Shown: positions 26,039-37,420 of the stretch, one piece after another
Numbering within the stretch: the stretch's first letter is position 1
Layout: every line of letters begins with the position of its first letter
From: Acidimicrobiales bacterium
Lineage (GTDB): Bacteria; Actinomycetota; Acidimicrobiia; Acidimicrobiales; JADJXE01
DNA: 64,000 bases
Assembly (NCBI GenBank): GCA_016716005.1
Contig: JADJXE010000001.1
Coordinates: 2,307,001-2,371,000 of the forward strand
Direction: 5' to 3'
Program-made: the position numbers and the translations under genes
The notes under the pieces: model-generated
The model's input: the letters and a program-made list of their open reading frames with translations, nothing else
What the model was told of the DNA's origin: nothing
Database searches by the model: none

Positions 26039-27199
26039 TCAGCCGCCGCCGAACCCCTCCAGCCGGGCCAGGGTGCGCAGCATCACCTCGTCGGCACCGC
26101 CGCCGATCGACGTGAGGCGGCTGTCGCGGAAGTAGCGTGCCGTCCACGTCTCCTCCATGTACCCGACGCCGCCGTGGTACTGCAGGCACGTGTCGGCGAC
26201 CTCGCGCAGCAGCCGGCCGGCCTTCAGCTTGGCGATGGTGGCGAAGCGGGTCGTGTCCTCGCCGCGCAGGTAGGCGTCGGCGCAGGCGTAGTTGTAGTGG
26301 CGGAGGACGTCGACCTCGGCGACCAGCTCGGCCAGCCGGAACTGGAGGTGCTGGTTCTCGGCCAGCGGCTTGCCGAACACCCGGCGCTGGTGCACGTAGT
26401 CCTTGGTGCGCTCGATCGCCCGGCTCATCGACCCGATGGCCAGGTAGTTGGCGATCATCCGCTCGTTCTGGAACTGCTGCATCTGCTGCTGGAAGCCGCG
26501 GCCGACCTCGCCGATGGTGTTGGCCACCGGGACGCGGCAGCCGACGAAGGACAGCTCGGCGGTGTCCGACGAGCGGTTGCCCAGCTTGTCGAGCCTGCGG
26601 CTCACCGTGAAGCCCGGCGTGTCGGTGGGGAACACGATCTGGCTCATGCCCCGGTGGCCGCCCTCGCCCGAGGTGCGCACCAGGAGGCAGAGCCAGTCGG
26701 CCTGCGTGCCGTTGGTGATGTAGAGCTTGGTGCCGTCGATCACCCACTCGTCGCCGTCGCGGCTGGCGCGCGTGCGCAGCCCGGCCACGTCGGATCCGGC
26801 GTCGGGCTCGGTGACGGCGATGGAGCACACCATCTCGCCCCTGATCGCCGGGGTCAGGTAGCGCTCCTTCAGCTCGTGGCTGCCGAAGCGGGCGAGCGAC
26901 GGGGTGGCCATGTCGGTCTGGACCGAGATGGCCATGGGCACCCCCGCGCAGCCGGCCCGCCCGAGCTCCTCGCCCAGGATCACCGTGAAGAGGTGGTCGG
27001 CACCCTGGCCGCCGTAGGCGGGGTCGTACTCCAGCCCCAGCAGGCCGAGCGCGCCCAGCTTCGGGAACAGCTCGTGGGCGCGGAAGACCCCCGCCGCCTC
27101 CCAGGCGTCGACGTGGGGGTCGATCTCGCGGGCCACGACCTCGCGGACGGTGGCACGGAACAGCTCGTGCTCAGGGGTGAACGCCGGCATGGCCGCCAT
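26039..27199 (-). CDS. Acyl-CoA dehydrogenase
   Basis: FAD-dependent flavoenzyme catalysing alpha,beta-desaturation of an acyl-CoA, 386 residues. Family motifs include FRATVREVVAREIDPHVDAW, the flavin/substrate strand CSIAVTEPDAGSDVAGLRT, DEWVIDGTKLYITNG, YVHQRRVFGKPLAENQHLQF and CLQYHGGVGYMEE. All three acyl-CoA dehydrogenase domains are complete. ATG 27199 (MAAMPAF) and ATG 27190 (MPAF) are both possible, and neither has a clear ribosome-binding site. It is transcribed away from the neighbouring glycosidase. Chain-length preference cannot be read. Confidence 0.9.
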   Translation of the reverse strand: MAAMPAFTPEHELFRATVREVVAREIDPHVDAWEAAGVFRAHELFPKLGALGLLGLEYDPAYGGQGADHLFTVILGEELGRAGCAGVPMAISVQTDMATPSLARFGSHELKERYLTPAIRGEMVCSIAVTEPDAGSDVAGLRTRASRDGDEWVIDGTKLYITNGTQADWLCLLVRTSGEGGHRGMSQIVFPTDTPGFTVSRRLDKLGNRSSDTAELSFVGCRVPVANTIGEVGRGFQQQMQQFQNERMIANYLAIGSMSRAIERTKDYVHQRRVFGKPLAENQHLQFRLAELVAEVDVLRHYNYACADAYLRGEDTTRFATIAKLKAGRLLREVADTCLQYHGGVGYMEETWTARYFRDSRLTSIGGGADEVMLRTLARLEGFGGG

Positions 27200-27259
27200 G
27201 CTCGCGCGGCCGGGCGGCGGCCGGAGCGGCCCGCCGGTCGGCCGTGGCAACCTGGCGCG

Positions 27260-29923
<2,664 letters not shown>

Positions 29924-31033
29924 GCCGCCCGAGGGCGATGAGGGGCGCGACCAGCCAGAACGTGACCGGGAGGCGGCTCAGGGCCAGCAGCGCAGCGGCT
30001 CGGCCCTCGAGCACGGTGCCGTCGCGGTCGACGAGGGTGACGGGTGGGTCGCCCGGTGCGGCCGGCCGCAGGTCGAACCGGGCGAGCCAGTCGAGGGCCC
30101 GGACGGTCTGCCCCAGCACGTGCGCGGCGCGGGGTGCCGAGGGGCCCTGGGCGAGCAGGAGGGTGCGGTCGCGCGTGCGGGGCACGGCCCAGATCACCAG
30201 CGCCGCCAGGGCGGCCATGCTGAACACCTGGACGTGGGCGCTGATCTCGATCGACAGGTGGAACGCCACGGCGACCCAGACGGCCGCCAGGCGGGTCCGC
30301 CTCCCCCACAGCCCGAGGCCGATGAACAGCTCGGTCAGCACGATGACCTTGGCCGCACCGGTGTGGAACGACCGGTCCGCCAGCAGGTCGGTCGCCCAGC
30401 CGACGGGGCTGGCGGCCACCTGGTCCTGCACCCTCACCACCCGGAGCCACGTGACGCGCCCGCCCCACCAGTCGGGGTCGAGCAGCTTGCTGCCGCCGGA
30501 GGCCAGGTACACCAGGGACACCTCGGCTCGCAGCAGGTAGAGCGGCCAGAGGGGTGCCAGGTCGGTGGGGGGGCGGCCGGCCCGTCCGGCCCGCCAGGCG
30601 TCGATCGACAGCGCCCGGCCGCTCGGGGCGATCGTCACCCCCAGCAGCAGCACGAGCAGGAACGCCCGGTTGTGGTGGAAGTGGGTCGTCGACAGGAACA
30701 GGTTGTAGGCGACCACGCCGGTGGTCACGACGGCCGCCAGGCGGGTCAGCAGGCCGACGGTCAGGGCCACCGCCGCCGCGGCGGCCGCCCAGAGCAGGGC
30801 CGCGTACAGCCAGCGGGGCGGGGCCGGGTACCAGGCCCAGTACGGCGACCAGAACTGGGTGTCGTACGACCGGCCCCCGGCGACCAGCCGGAGGAACGGG
30901 TCGAGGTGGACGAGGACCACCGGGCCGAGGGCGATCCGCAGCAGGGCGACGGCCCGGATGCTCCCGACGTCGTCCACGTGGGCGTCGAGGCGCCGCAGCC
31001 GGCCCACGCCTCCCGGCCGGCGCTCGACGGCGG

Positions 31034-31543
31034 TCACGGGGCCGCCCCGGGTCCGGTGCCCTCGGTCGACGACGCCGGGCCGCCGCCCGGGCGGCGGCTG
31101 CGGAGGACGACGACCTCCTCGTCGTGGCCGTTCCGGGAGACCCGGACCGTCGCCTCGTACGAGACGGTCTCGGTGTCGGCGGGCGTGGAGGCCGCCACCC
31201 AGTCGAGCGCGCGCTGCAGGTCGTCGAGCACGCTGTCGAGGCCGTTGTCGGCGTGTCGCTCGCCCCGGGGCGTGCCCAGGCTGCCGTCGGTGACGAGGTC
31301 GCTCCACCTGTACCCGGCCCACGACTCCTCGACCGGCACGCGTCGGCCGTCGGCCGTCACCCGCACGACGTCGGCCTGCCAGGTGCTCGCCTCGGGGAAC
31401 ATCCGGAACGCGAACACGTGGTGGGGACCGCCGCCGGCGAGGATCACCGCGACCTGGACGGTGAGCACGCCGACGATCACGGCGCGCGCCGCGATCCGCC
31501 GCCAGGGCGGCCGGTCGGCGGTGGGCGGCCGGGCCGTGGTCAC
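31034..31543 (-). CDS. Single-pass membrane protein of unknown function, partner of HTTM gene
   Basis: A 169-residue protein I do not recognise by name. One N-terminal hydrophobic helix (AVIVGVLTVQVAVILAGG) leads into a soluble domain that starts HHVFAFRMFPEASTWQADVV and contains EESWAGYRWSDLVTDGSLG and ETVSYEATVRVSRNGHDEEV. The tail is Pro/Gly-rich. It is fused into the operon on both sides by GTGA overlaps (TMEM165-like upstream, HTTM downstream), so the three proteins are probably made together. A membrane-tethered accessory of the HTTM protein is my inference. Confidence 0.7.
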   Translation of the reverse strand: MTTARPPTADRPPWRRIAARAVIVGVLTVQVAVILAGGGPHHVFAFRMFPEASTWQADVVRVTADGRRVPVEESWAGYRWSDLVTDGSLGTPRGERHADNGLDSVLDDLQRALDWVAASTPADTETVSYEATVRVSRNGHDEEVVVLRSRRPGGGPASSTEGTGPGAAP

Positions 31544-32127
31544 GCGCCGATCGCCTGGACCAGCGTGACGACGGCCAGCAACGCGAAGACGGCCGCGGCC
31601 ACGAGTCGGATGGTGCGCACCGGCAGCACCCGCACCAGGGCGGAGCCGGCCAGGGTCGCCAGCGCCGCGATGAGCCACAGCGCGGCCAGCGCCCCGACGG
31701 CCACGCCCAACGGGTCGCCGGTGCTGGCGGCCAGGCTGGCCGTCGCCAGCTGGGTGAGGTCTCCCCACTCGGCCAGGAACACCAGACCGAACGACGCACC
31801 CCACACCGCCCAGAAGCCGGTCGCCGTGGCGGTGGGGTCGACCTCTCCGTCCTCCCGCTCGGCGCCCTCGCGCACGAGGAGGACCGCCCCCACCGCGAAG
31901 ATCCCCGCCACGACCAGCTCGACCGGGCGCTCGGGCAGCAGCGACAGCAGGCGCCCGGCGGTCACGGCCACGGCGACGTGGACGGCGAAGGCGGCGGCGA
32001 CGCCCGCCCACACCGCGAGCGGACGGCGGAACCGGGTCGTCAGCAGCAGCGTGGCCACCATCGTCTTGTCCGGGAACTCGGCCGGGAACACGGCGACGAA
32101 CGCCTTGACCGCGTCGGCGACCTGCAC
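31540..32127 (-). CDS. TMEM165/GDT1 family cation transporter
   Basis: Small six-helix membrane protein of about 195 residues from the GDT1 family (Mn/Ca-H antiport type). The two diagnostic acidic motifs are AEFPDKT in the first helix and AEWGDLTQ in the second half, each ExxDK/L-T. I use GTG 32127 (VQVADAVKAF) because the protein family begins at that helix. An upstream ATG at 32205 adds an Ala/Gly-rich segment and would collide with the divergent DUF983 start. Its stop overlaps the next gene (GTGA). It is first in the operon ending with the HTTM gene. Confidence 0.85.
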   Translation of the reverse strand: MQVADAVKAFVAVFPAEFPDKTMVATLLLTTRFRRPLAVWAGVAAAFAVHVAVAVTAGRLLSLLPERPVELVVAGIFAVGAVLLVREGAEREDGEVDPTATATGFWAVWGASFGLVFLAEWGDLTQLATASLAASTGDPLGVAVGALAALWLIAALATLAGSALVRVLPVRTIRLVAAAVFALLAVVTLVQAIGA

Positions 32128-32203
32128 GCCGGGAGTGTCGCCCGCCCCGGCCGCGGCCGCCAGCCCGGCGATGCGGGGCCCTCGGGAGCGCGAGCATGCC
32201 CGC

Positions 32204-32707
32204 ATGAGGCCCGAGCGCCGGCGCTACGGCGAGGCGCCCCCCGACCGCAGGATCCTGGTGGCGATGCTGTGGCGGGGCGCCCGCCGCCGGTGCCCGCGGT
32301 GCGGGCGCCGGGGGCTGTTCGAGCGCTGGCTCGTGCTGCGGCCCACGTGCCCGGGGTGCGGCCTGCGGTTCCGCCGCGAGCAGGGGTTCGGGCTGGGCGG
32401 CGTCACGTTCACGATCGTGTTCACCTGCCTGACCTTCGGGGCCCTCCTGCTGGCCGTCGCCGCGGCGACGGCACCGGAGGTGCCGGTGGTCCCGTTGCTC
32501 GCCGTCTGCTCGGTCATCGCCGTGGTCGAGCCCCTCGTGACCTACCCGTCGTGGACGCTCGTCTGGGCGGCCGTCGACCTGGCCATGCGGCCCCTCGGGT
32601 TCGAGGAGCTGGCCGCGGCCGACATCGAGCTGCTCACCGGCGAGGCCGAGACGGGCCGCCCGGGCGAGCCCGGTGCGGGCGGCCGCCCCGGTCCGCCGGC
32701 GGGCTAG
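32204..32707 (+). CDS. DUF983 membrane protein with zinc-ribbon motif
   Basis: A 167-residue protein. Two CPxCG knuckles (CPRCGRRGLFERW and CPGCGLRF) form a probable zinc ribbon, then two or three hydrophobic helices follow (VTFTIVFTCLTFGALLLAVA, VVPLLAVCSVIAVVEPLV). This is the DUF983 layout. Function is unknown in the family, although members often neighbour heme-copper oxidase genes; none is seen here. Its stop codon TAG (32705-32707) overlaps the stop of the converging kinase-flippase gene (minus-strand TAG, 32704-32706) in one CTAG. Confidence 0.8.
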   Translation: MRPERRRYGEAPPDRRILVAMLWRGARRRCPRCGRRGLFERWLVLRPTCPGCGLRFRREQGFGLGGVTFTIVFTCLTFGALLLAVAAATAPEVPVVPLLAVCSVIAVVEPLVTYPSWTLVWAAVDLAMRPLGFEELAAADIELLTGEAETGRPGEPGAGGRPGPPAG

Positions 32708-35097
32708 ATCTCGCCCGCCCTCTCCATGGCGTGGAAGGCCCCCCACGCGGGGAGCGTGGGCAGCCAGTAGGTGGCGAGGCGGAACACGAGCACCGCCGAC
32801 AGCGCGACCGCCGAGTCCATCCCCGCAGCCGAGAGACCCGCGGCCAGGGCCGCCTCGACCGCCCCCACGTTGCCCGGGGTGGGGGCCACGCCGGCGATCG
32901 TCGTGCCCCCGAGGTACACCACCGCGACCCTGCTGAAGGAGACCCCGCCGCCGAAGGCCTCCACCGTGAGGAAGAGGGCGGCGATGTTGGCCAGGTACAT
33001 GCCGATCGAGCCGCCGACGACCAGCACCACCTTGGAGGGCGAGGTGAGCACGGCCTGGAGGTTGCGGAGCGCGTGGCGGACCGAGCGGAGGAGGGGCTCC
33101 ACCACCTTGGCCCGGCCCCAGCCGGTGCCGAACAGCACGACCCAGCCGACGGCCAGCAGCAGCACGACGCCGCCCAGGGCCCAGACGACGCCGGAGACGT
33201 CGAAGCCGCCGAGGCTGCCGAACCCGGTGAGCACGACGAACACCACGAGCAGCACGGTCTTCACCAGGCCGGTGGCGCCCGAGTTGAGGCCGACGGCCGA
33301 TGCCGCGGCAGCCGCCTCGATGCCGCGCTTCTGCAGGAACCGGATCCGCAGCGCCATGCCGCCCACGTTGGCCGGCGTGACCCGGTTCACGAAGGCCGAC
33401 GCCAGCTGGGCCTCCAGTGCCGGCCACACCGGGAGGCGGGCATCGACGGTGCCCATGAAGACGAAGGCGCTGGAGAGGTAGCTCGCCCCGGCCAGCACCA
33501 GCACGAAGGGCAGGAAGCCCCAGGTGGCGTCCTCGAGGGCCTCGATGCTCGCGGGCACGTCGCCGAGCTGGGGGAGCAGGATGTAGAACATCGCCACCAG
33601 CAGCCCGGTCATGAGCAGGCTCCGCCCGCTCACGCGCTGGAGCTTCTCGGGCTCCACGGCCTCGACGCCGGTGGCGGCCGACGCCTTCTCGGTCACCTCG
33701 GCCAGCAGGCCCTTCCGGCGGCGGAGGCCGCGGGCGGTGGCCGTGCTGAGCGCCGGGGGCTGCAGGAAGGGGAGGGCGGCGGCCACCGGCTCGGTGCCGA
33801 GCACCTCCACCGCCGCCGCCACGGCGCGGGCCGCGCCCACCACCAGGGCGGTCGAGCAGAGCAGCTCGGCCACGTCGATGGCCAGCCGGCGCTCCGACGC
33901 GCCCACCTCGGCGAAGCCGAAGCCGATGAGCCACGGCTGGTCGGCCTGGTCGAGGATGACGTTCGCGAGTCGCAGGTCGCGGTGGGCGACGCGACCCCCG
34001 TGGATGATCGCGACCTGCTCCCAGACGGCGTGGAGGGCGGCGTCGGCGAGGCGCTCGGGCGGGGCCTCGTCGAGGTTCTCCCCGCTGACGGCGTCCTGGG
34101 CGAGCAGGGTGGACCCCTGCCCCACCGATGCCAGCAGCCGGGGTGACGGGGTGCGGGCCCCGAGCCGCTCGGCGAAGAGCCCGCAGAGCGTCTCGTGCTC
34201 GATGGCCCGCTTCGCCGTCGGGAACGGGGCCTCGTCCTCGATGCCGCGGAAGCGCAGGTAGCGGTAGAGCTTGTCCAGCAGGTCGGCGTCGCGCTGGTCG
34301 CGACCGAGGACCTTCACGAACAGCCGCTCGCCGCCGGCGAGCGACGCGAAGAACGGCGCCGGGGCCCGGCCGCGCACCGGGGCCAGGCGCAGCTCGACCA
34401 CGTCGAGGCCGTTGGCGCGCAGCGCCTCCCGCACCACCTCCGGCGACTCGCCGCGGGGCCGGGGTGAGCCGAACGCGACGAGGGTGGCCGACCCGATGGT
34501 CCAGGCCGCGGCCAGCGCGGTGAAGATGTCGAGCGGGAGCTCGGTGCCGCTCAGCAGCCGGCTGATCACGGCCAGCACGACCAGAGCCCAGAAGGCGCGG
34601 CGCCACGGCCGGGTGATCCACGGCGACGCGGCCGTGACTGCGGCGACGGTGGCCGCGACGACGATGCTGCGGGGGAAGTCGGGGGCCAGGACGGCCGAGC
34701 GGTCGAGGGCCCCCTGGCCGACGGCCACCGCCTCGCCCGGGCGGCCGAGCAGCGAGTGGAGCCCGAACAGGATGGCGGTGGTGGCGGTGGCCGCGACCAG
34801 GGCCATCACGGCGGCGCGCCAGTGCCGGTAGCGGATGATCCCGATGACCACGGCGACCGGCGCGGACAGCAGGGCCACCTGCACGATGGCCAGCACGATG
34901 CGGACGAGGGGCTCGGGGAAGCCGGTGAGGAGCCGGTAGAGGTCGCTCTCCAGCCCGGCGATCGCGTCCCTGGTGAGGGCCAGGCCGAGGACCCCCGTGC
35001 CGGTGAGCATCAGACCCAGCACCACGCGCACGGAGTCGCCGGGGTGGCGCTCGTAGCGGGCGGGCGCCGCGGGGGTGTCGTCCATGTCGGGAGGCAT
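32704..35097 (-). CDS. Kinase-like / UPF0104 (flippase-type) membrane fusion protein
   Basis: Large membrane protein of 797 residues in three parts. Residues about 20-180 are hydrophobic helices. Residues about 215-430 are an atypical kinase-like domain with HRDLRLANVILD, a catalytic-loop pattern. The DFG-like motif reads IGFGFAEVG, with Gly replacing the metal-binding Asp. From about 460 to the end is a UPF0104 / lysylphosphatidylglycerol-synthase-type membrane domain (FVNRVTPANVGGMALRIRFL, LGGTTIAGVAPTPGNVGAVE). Start ATG 35097 or 35085. Relatives are putative lipid-linked sugar or phospholipid flippases of cell-envelope synthesis. The altered kinase motif suggests a regulatory rather than catalytic domain. 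Confidence 0.75.
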   Translation of the reverse strand: MPPDMDDTPAAPARYERHPGDSVRVVLGLMLTGTGVLGLALTRDAIAGLESDLYRLLTGFPEPLVRIVLAIVQVALLSAPVAVVIGIIRYRHWRAAVMALVAATATTAILFGLHSLLGRPGEAVAVGQGALDRSAVLAPDFPRSIVVAATVAAVTAASPWITRPWRRAFWALVVLAVISRLLSGTELPLDIFTALAAAWTIGSATLVAFGSPRPRGESPEVVREALRANGLDVVELRLAPVRGRAPAPFFASLAGGERLFVKVLGRDQRDADLLDKLYRYLRFRGIEDEAPFPTAKRAIEHETLCGLFAERLGARTPSPRLLASVGQGSTLLAQDAVSGENLDEAPPERLADAALHAVWEQVAIIHGGRVAHRDLRLANVILDQADQPWLIGFGFAEVGASERRLAIDVAELLCSTALVVGAARAVAAAVEVLGTEPVAAALPFLQPPALSTATARGLRRRKGLLAEVTEKASAATGVEAVEPEKLQRVSGRSLLMTGLLVAMFYILLPQLGDVPASIEALEDATWGFLPFVLVLAGASYLSSAFVFMGTVDARLPVWPALEAQLASAFVNRVTPANVGGMALRIRFLQKRGIEAAAAASAVGLNSGATGLVKTVLLVVFVVLTGFGSLGGFDVSGVVWALGGVVLLLAVGWVVLFGTGWGRAKVVEPLLRSVRHALRNLQAVLTSPSKVVLVVGGSIGMYLANIAALFLTVEAFGGGVSFSRVAVVYLGGTTIAGVAPTPGNVGAVEAALAAGLSAAGMDSAVALSAVLVFRLATYWLPTLPAWGAFHAMERAGEI

Positions 35098-35192
35098 CGT
35101 CGCGCCCCGGGGCGTGGCGGTGCCGCCTCCGAGGCCCGGAAGCGGCCGCGGCGCACCTAGCATCAGGGGGTCCGCAGCCGAGGAGGCACGTG

Positions 35193-35996
35193 ATGTCCAA
35201 CCCCGTCCTGACGAGGGGCTTCAGCGAGGAAGACCTCCGGCCGGGCTTCGCCGCGGCAGACACCGCCGCAGCCAGCACCGGGTGGGGTGCGGCCGGTGTC
35301 GGAGCGCCGGCCACCGAGGCCCGGGTGATGACGTACGGCAACACGATGCTCGCCGTCGGCGTGTGCTTCGTGCTGCTCCTCGTGGGCGGCGGGATCGGCT
35401 GGGCCCTCACCAGCACCGGCCCGGCCGGCCAGGTCGAGATCCCCGGCTGGATCATCTTCCCGCTGTTCGCCGCACTCGGCCTGGTGCTGTGGGGGAGCTT
35501 CCGGCCGCGGGCGGCGCGCATCGCCGCACCGCTGTACGCGATCACCGAGGGCGTCGTGCTCGGTGCCGTCTCGAAGGCCTTCGAGGCCCAGTGGGACGGC
35601 ATCGTGCTGCAGGCCGTGATGGCCACCGCGTCGGTGTTCCTCGTCGTGCTCGCCATCTACGCGCTGCGCATCGTGCGGGTGACGAACCGCTTCATCATGG
35701 GGGTGGTCGCGGCCACCGCGGGGCTGATGCTGATGTACCTGGTCGCGTTCGTCCTCAGCCTGTTCGGGGTCGACCTCAGCTTCGTCTACGGGAGCGGCCC
35801 CGGCGCCATCATCTTCAGCGTCATCGCCGTGGTCATCGCGTCGCTGAACCTGATGATCGACTTCGCCATCGTCGAGCGGGGGGTGGAGGGCCGGGCCCCG
35901 GCGTACATGGAGTGGTTCGCCGCCCTCGGGCTCATGGTGACCGTCGTGTGGCTCTACCTGGAGATGCTGCGGCTCATCGCCCGCCTCCGCCAGTAG
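35193..35996 (+). CDS. Bax inhibitor-1/YccA family membrane protein
   Basis: Seven-helix membrane protein, 267 residues. A soluble N-terminus of about 45 residues precedes TYGNTMLAVGVCFVLLLVGG. RAARIAAPLYAITEGVVLGA, YALRIVRVTNRFIMGVVAAT and DFAIVERGVEGRAPAYMEWF are characteristic of the Bax1-I/YccA group, including the conserved acidic pair near the C-terminus thought to gate Ca leak. AGGAGG at 35181-35186 places the start at ATG 35193 rather than the adjoining GTG. It is followed by the first of the palindromic repeats. Confidence 0.85.
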   Translation: MSNPVLTRGFSEEDLRPGFAAADTAAASTGWGAAGVGAPATEARVMTYGNTMLAVGVCFVLLLVGGGIGWALTSTGPAGQVEIPGWIIFPLFAALGLVLWGSFRPRAARIAAPLYAITEGVVLGAVSKAFEAQWDGIVLQAVMATASVFLVVLAIYALRIVRVTNRFIMGVVAATAGLMLMYLVAFVLSLFGVDLSFVYGSGPGAIIFSVIAVVIASLNLMIDFAIVERGVEGRAPAYMEWFAALGLMVTVVWLYLEMLRLIARLRQ

Positions 35997-36016
35997 CCGT
36001 CGGGCCGGGGGCCCCG

Positions 36017-36084
36017 GGCTCGGCCGTTCTGTGCACCGGATCCGTCGGAGACCGCCGACCTCTGCCGTGCAGAGAACGCGAGCC
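36017..36084. repeat. Palindromic intergenic repeat, copy 1 (core 36023-36082)
   Basis: The core of 60 bp begins GCCGTTCTGTGCACCGGAT and ends AGAACGCGAG. It is the same element as at 45002-45058, and a diverged copy is at 50743-50799. Arms GGCTCG...GTTCT-G-TGCAC and GTGCA-G-AGAAC...CGAGCC pair into a long hairpin with one conserved G-G mismatch. An inner GTCGG/CCGAC stem is also present. It lies between convergent genes, so a bidirectional terminator role is plausible. Confidence 0.7.
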
Positions 36085-36106
36085 GACCCGCTGTCGGCCG
36101 ACCGAG

Positions 36107-36598
36107 CTACTCGGCTCGCACGCCGATCACGGGCTGGGCCAGGCTGAGGCGCCGGTCGAAGCCCGGCTCCCAGGGGAGCCAGCCGTTGCGGTCGGGCCAC
36201 ACGAACTGCAGCACCCGGTAGCCCTGGTCCCGGTACCAGAGCGATGCCCCATCGAAGAGGTGGCCCCGCACCTCCACGTCGACCGGGAGGAGCGCCGAGC
36301 GCAGGTCGTTGTCGAGCAGGCCCACGAACTCGTCGTCGACGGGGAGGCCGCCGCCCCCGGCGAGGTGCGCGCCGATCATGCGCAGCAGGCCGCTCGCGGC
36401 CACCGGGGTCAGCCCGAAGATCACCACCTCCGGGTGGCCGAAGGTGGTCTCGAAGCCCACCGTATACGTGTAGCCGGGCTGCGGGGGGTCGTCGTCGGGG
36501 CGGGCGAGCACCGGCTCGATGGCGAAGCCGTTGGTCTCGACCATCCACGCGATCTTGTCCCGGAGGCCGAGGTGCCGGTCGGGGAAGGGGTCGCTCAT
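36107..36598 (-). CDS. DUF4262 domain protein
   Basis: Soluble protein of 163 residues. The family core is recognisable: IAWMVETNGFAIEPVL, YTYTVGFETTFGHPEVVIFG, GLLRMIGAHLAGGGGLP and YRVLQFVWPDRNGWLPWEPG. No catalytic motif is known for this family, and I can assign no function. It is the last of three tightly packed minus-strand genes (aldo/keto reductase, thioesterase-like, DUF4262), with 4 bp between it and the preceding stop. Confidence 0.8.
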   Translation of the reverse strand: MSDPFPDRHLGLRDKIAWMVETNGFAIEPVLARPDDDPPQPGYTYTVGFETTFGHPEVVIFGLTPVAASGLLRMIGAHLAGGGGLPVDDEFVGLLDNDLRSALLPVDVEVRGHLFDGASLWYRDQGYRVLQFVWPDRNGWLPWEPGFDRRLSLAQPVIGVRAE

Positions 36599-36602
36599 GG
36601 GC

Positions 36603-37412
36603 TCACCCTACGGGGAGCAGGACGGCCAGCTGGCGGGAGTGGGCGAGCAGCACGCCGTCGGGGCTCCACACCTCGCCGTCCTCCTCGATGAAGCCGCCGG
36701 CGGCCACCTGCGAGCGGAACACGGTGAGGCAGAAGTCGTCGTCGGCCATGCCGGGGTGGGGGAGCGCGGTGCGGAAGTGCACCGTGAGGTCGACCGTGGG
36801 CACGGCCATGGGCTCGCTGAAGCGGGAGAAGACGGGTGGCATCCACGCGTCGGTGAGGGCCGTGACCACCGGCGCGTCGACCGGCCGGGGCTCGACCAGG
36901 CGGATCCACCCGCCGGCGACGGCCTGGGGCGCGCCCGAGAACGGTGGGTGGCCGACCGCCCAGCGCGACTCGTACCGGTCGCGCATCGGCACCGTGCCCG
37001 CCGGGAGGCGGAGCGGCTCGGCCCGGTCGAGGGGCACGGCGTCGGGCATGGCGATGTCGGAGAAGGTCGGGCCGGGCATCGGGATCGCGAACGCGGCCAC
37101 GGCCGTGGCGAGCAGCCGGTCGTCCTGGCTCAGCCGGCCCGACACGAAGGTGAGGGAGCGGCCCTGGCGCTCGATGGCGGTCTCGACGCGCACCGGGCCC
37201 TCGCGGGGCGGGGCCAGGTAGTGCACGGTGAGCGAGCGCGGGCTGCGGTCGGGGTCGTCGACGGCCCCGGCCAGGGCCTGCAGCACCAGGGCAGCGACGT
37301 AGCCGCCGTTCGGGCCGCGCTCGATCCACCAGCCCCGGTCGATGCGCCCCTCGAAGACGCCGTCGCCACGCGAGCGGACGTCGGTGTCGCGGTCGAAGCG
37401 AGTGGCCGGCAT
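36603..37412 (-). CDS. Acyl-CoA thioesterase-like protein (double hotdog)
   Basis: A 269-residue TesB-like protein expected to hydrolyse an acyl-CoA. The first hotdog has GRIDRGWWIERGPNGGYVAA, RSLTVHYLAPPREGPVRVET and RQGRSLTFVSGRLSQDDRLL. The second contains VVTALTDAWMPPVFSRFSE, TVDLTVHFRTALP and the terminal EDGEVWSPDGVLLAHSRQLA, in which the Asp/Ser-Arg-Gln end resembles TesB active-site residues. Start ATG 37412. It is cotranscribed with the aldo/keto reductase 8 bp upstream. The natural acyl group is unknown. Confidence 0.85.
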   Translation of the reverse strand: MPATRFDRDTDVRSRGDGVFEGRIDRGWWIERGPNGGYVAALVLQALAGAVDDPDRSPRSLTVHYLAPPREGPVRVETAIERQGRSLTFVSGRLSQDDRLLATAVAAFAIPMPGPTFSDIAMPDAVPLDRAEPLRLPAGTVPMRDRYESRWAVGHPPFSGAPQAVAGGWIRLVEPRPVDAPVVTALTDAWMPPVFSRFSEPMAVPTVDLTVHFRTALPHPGMADDDFCLTVFRSQVAAGGFIEEDGEVWSPDGVLLAHSRQLAVLLPVG

Positions 37413-37420
37413 CACCGGGC

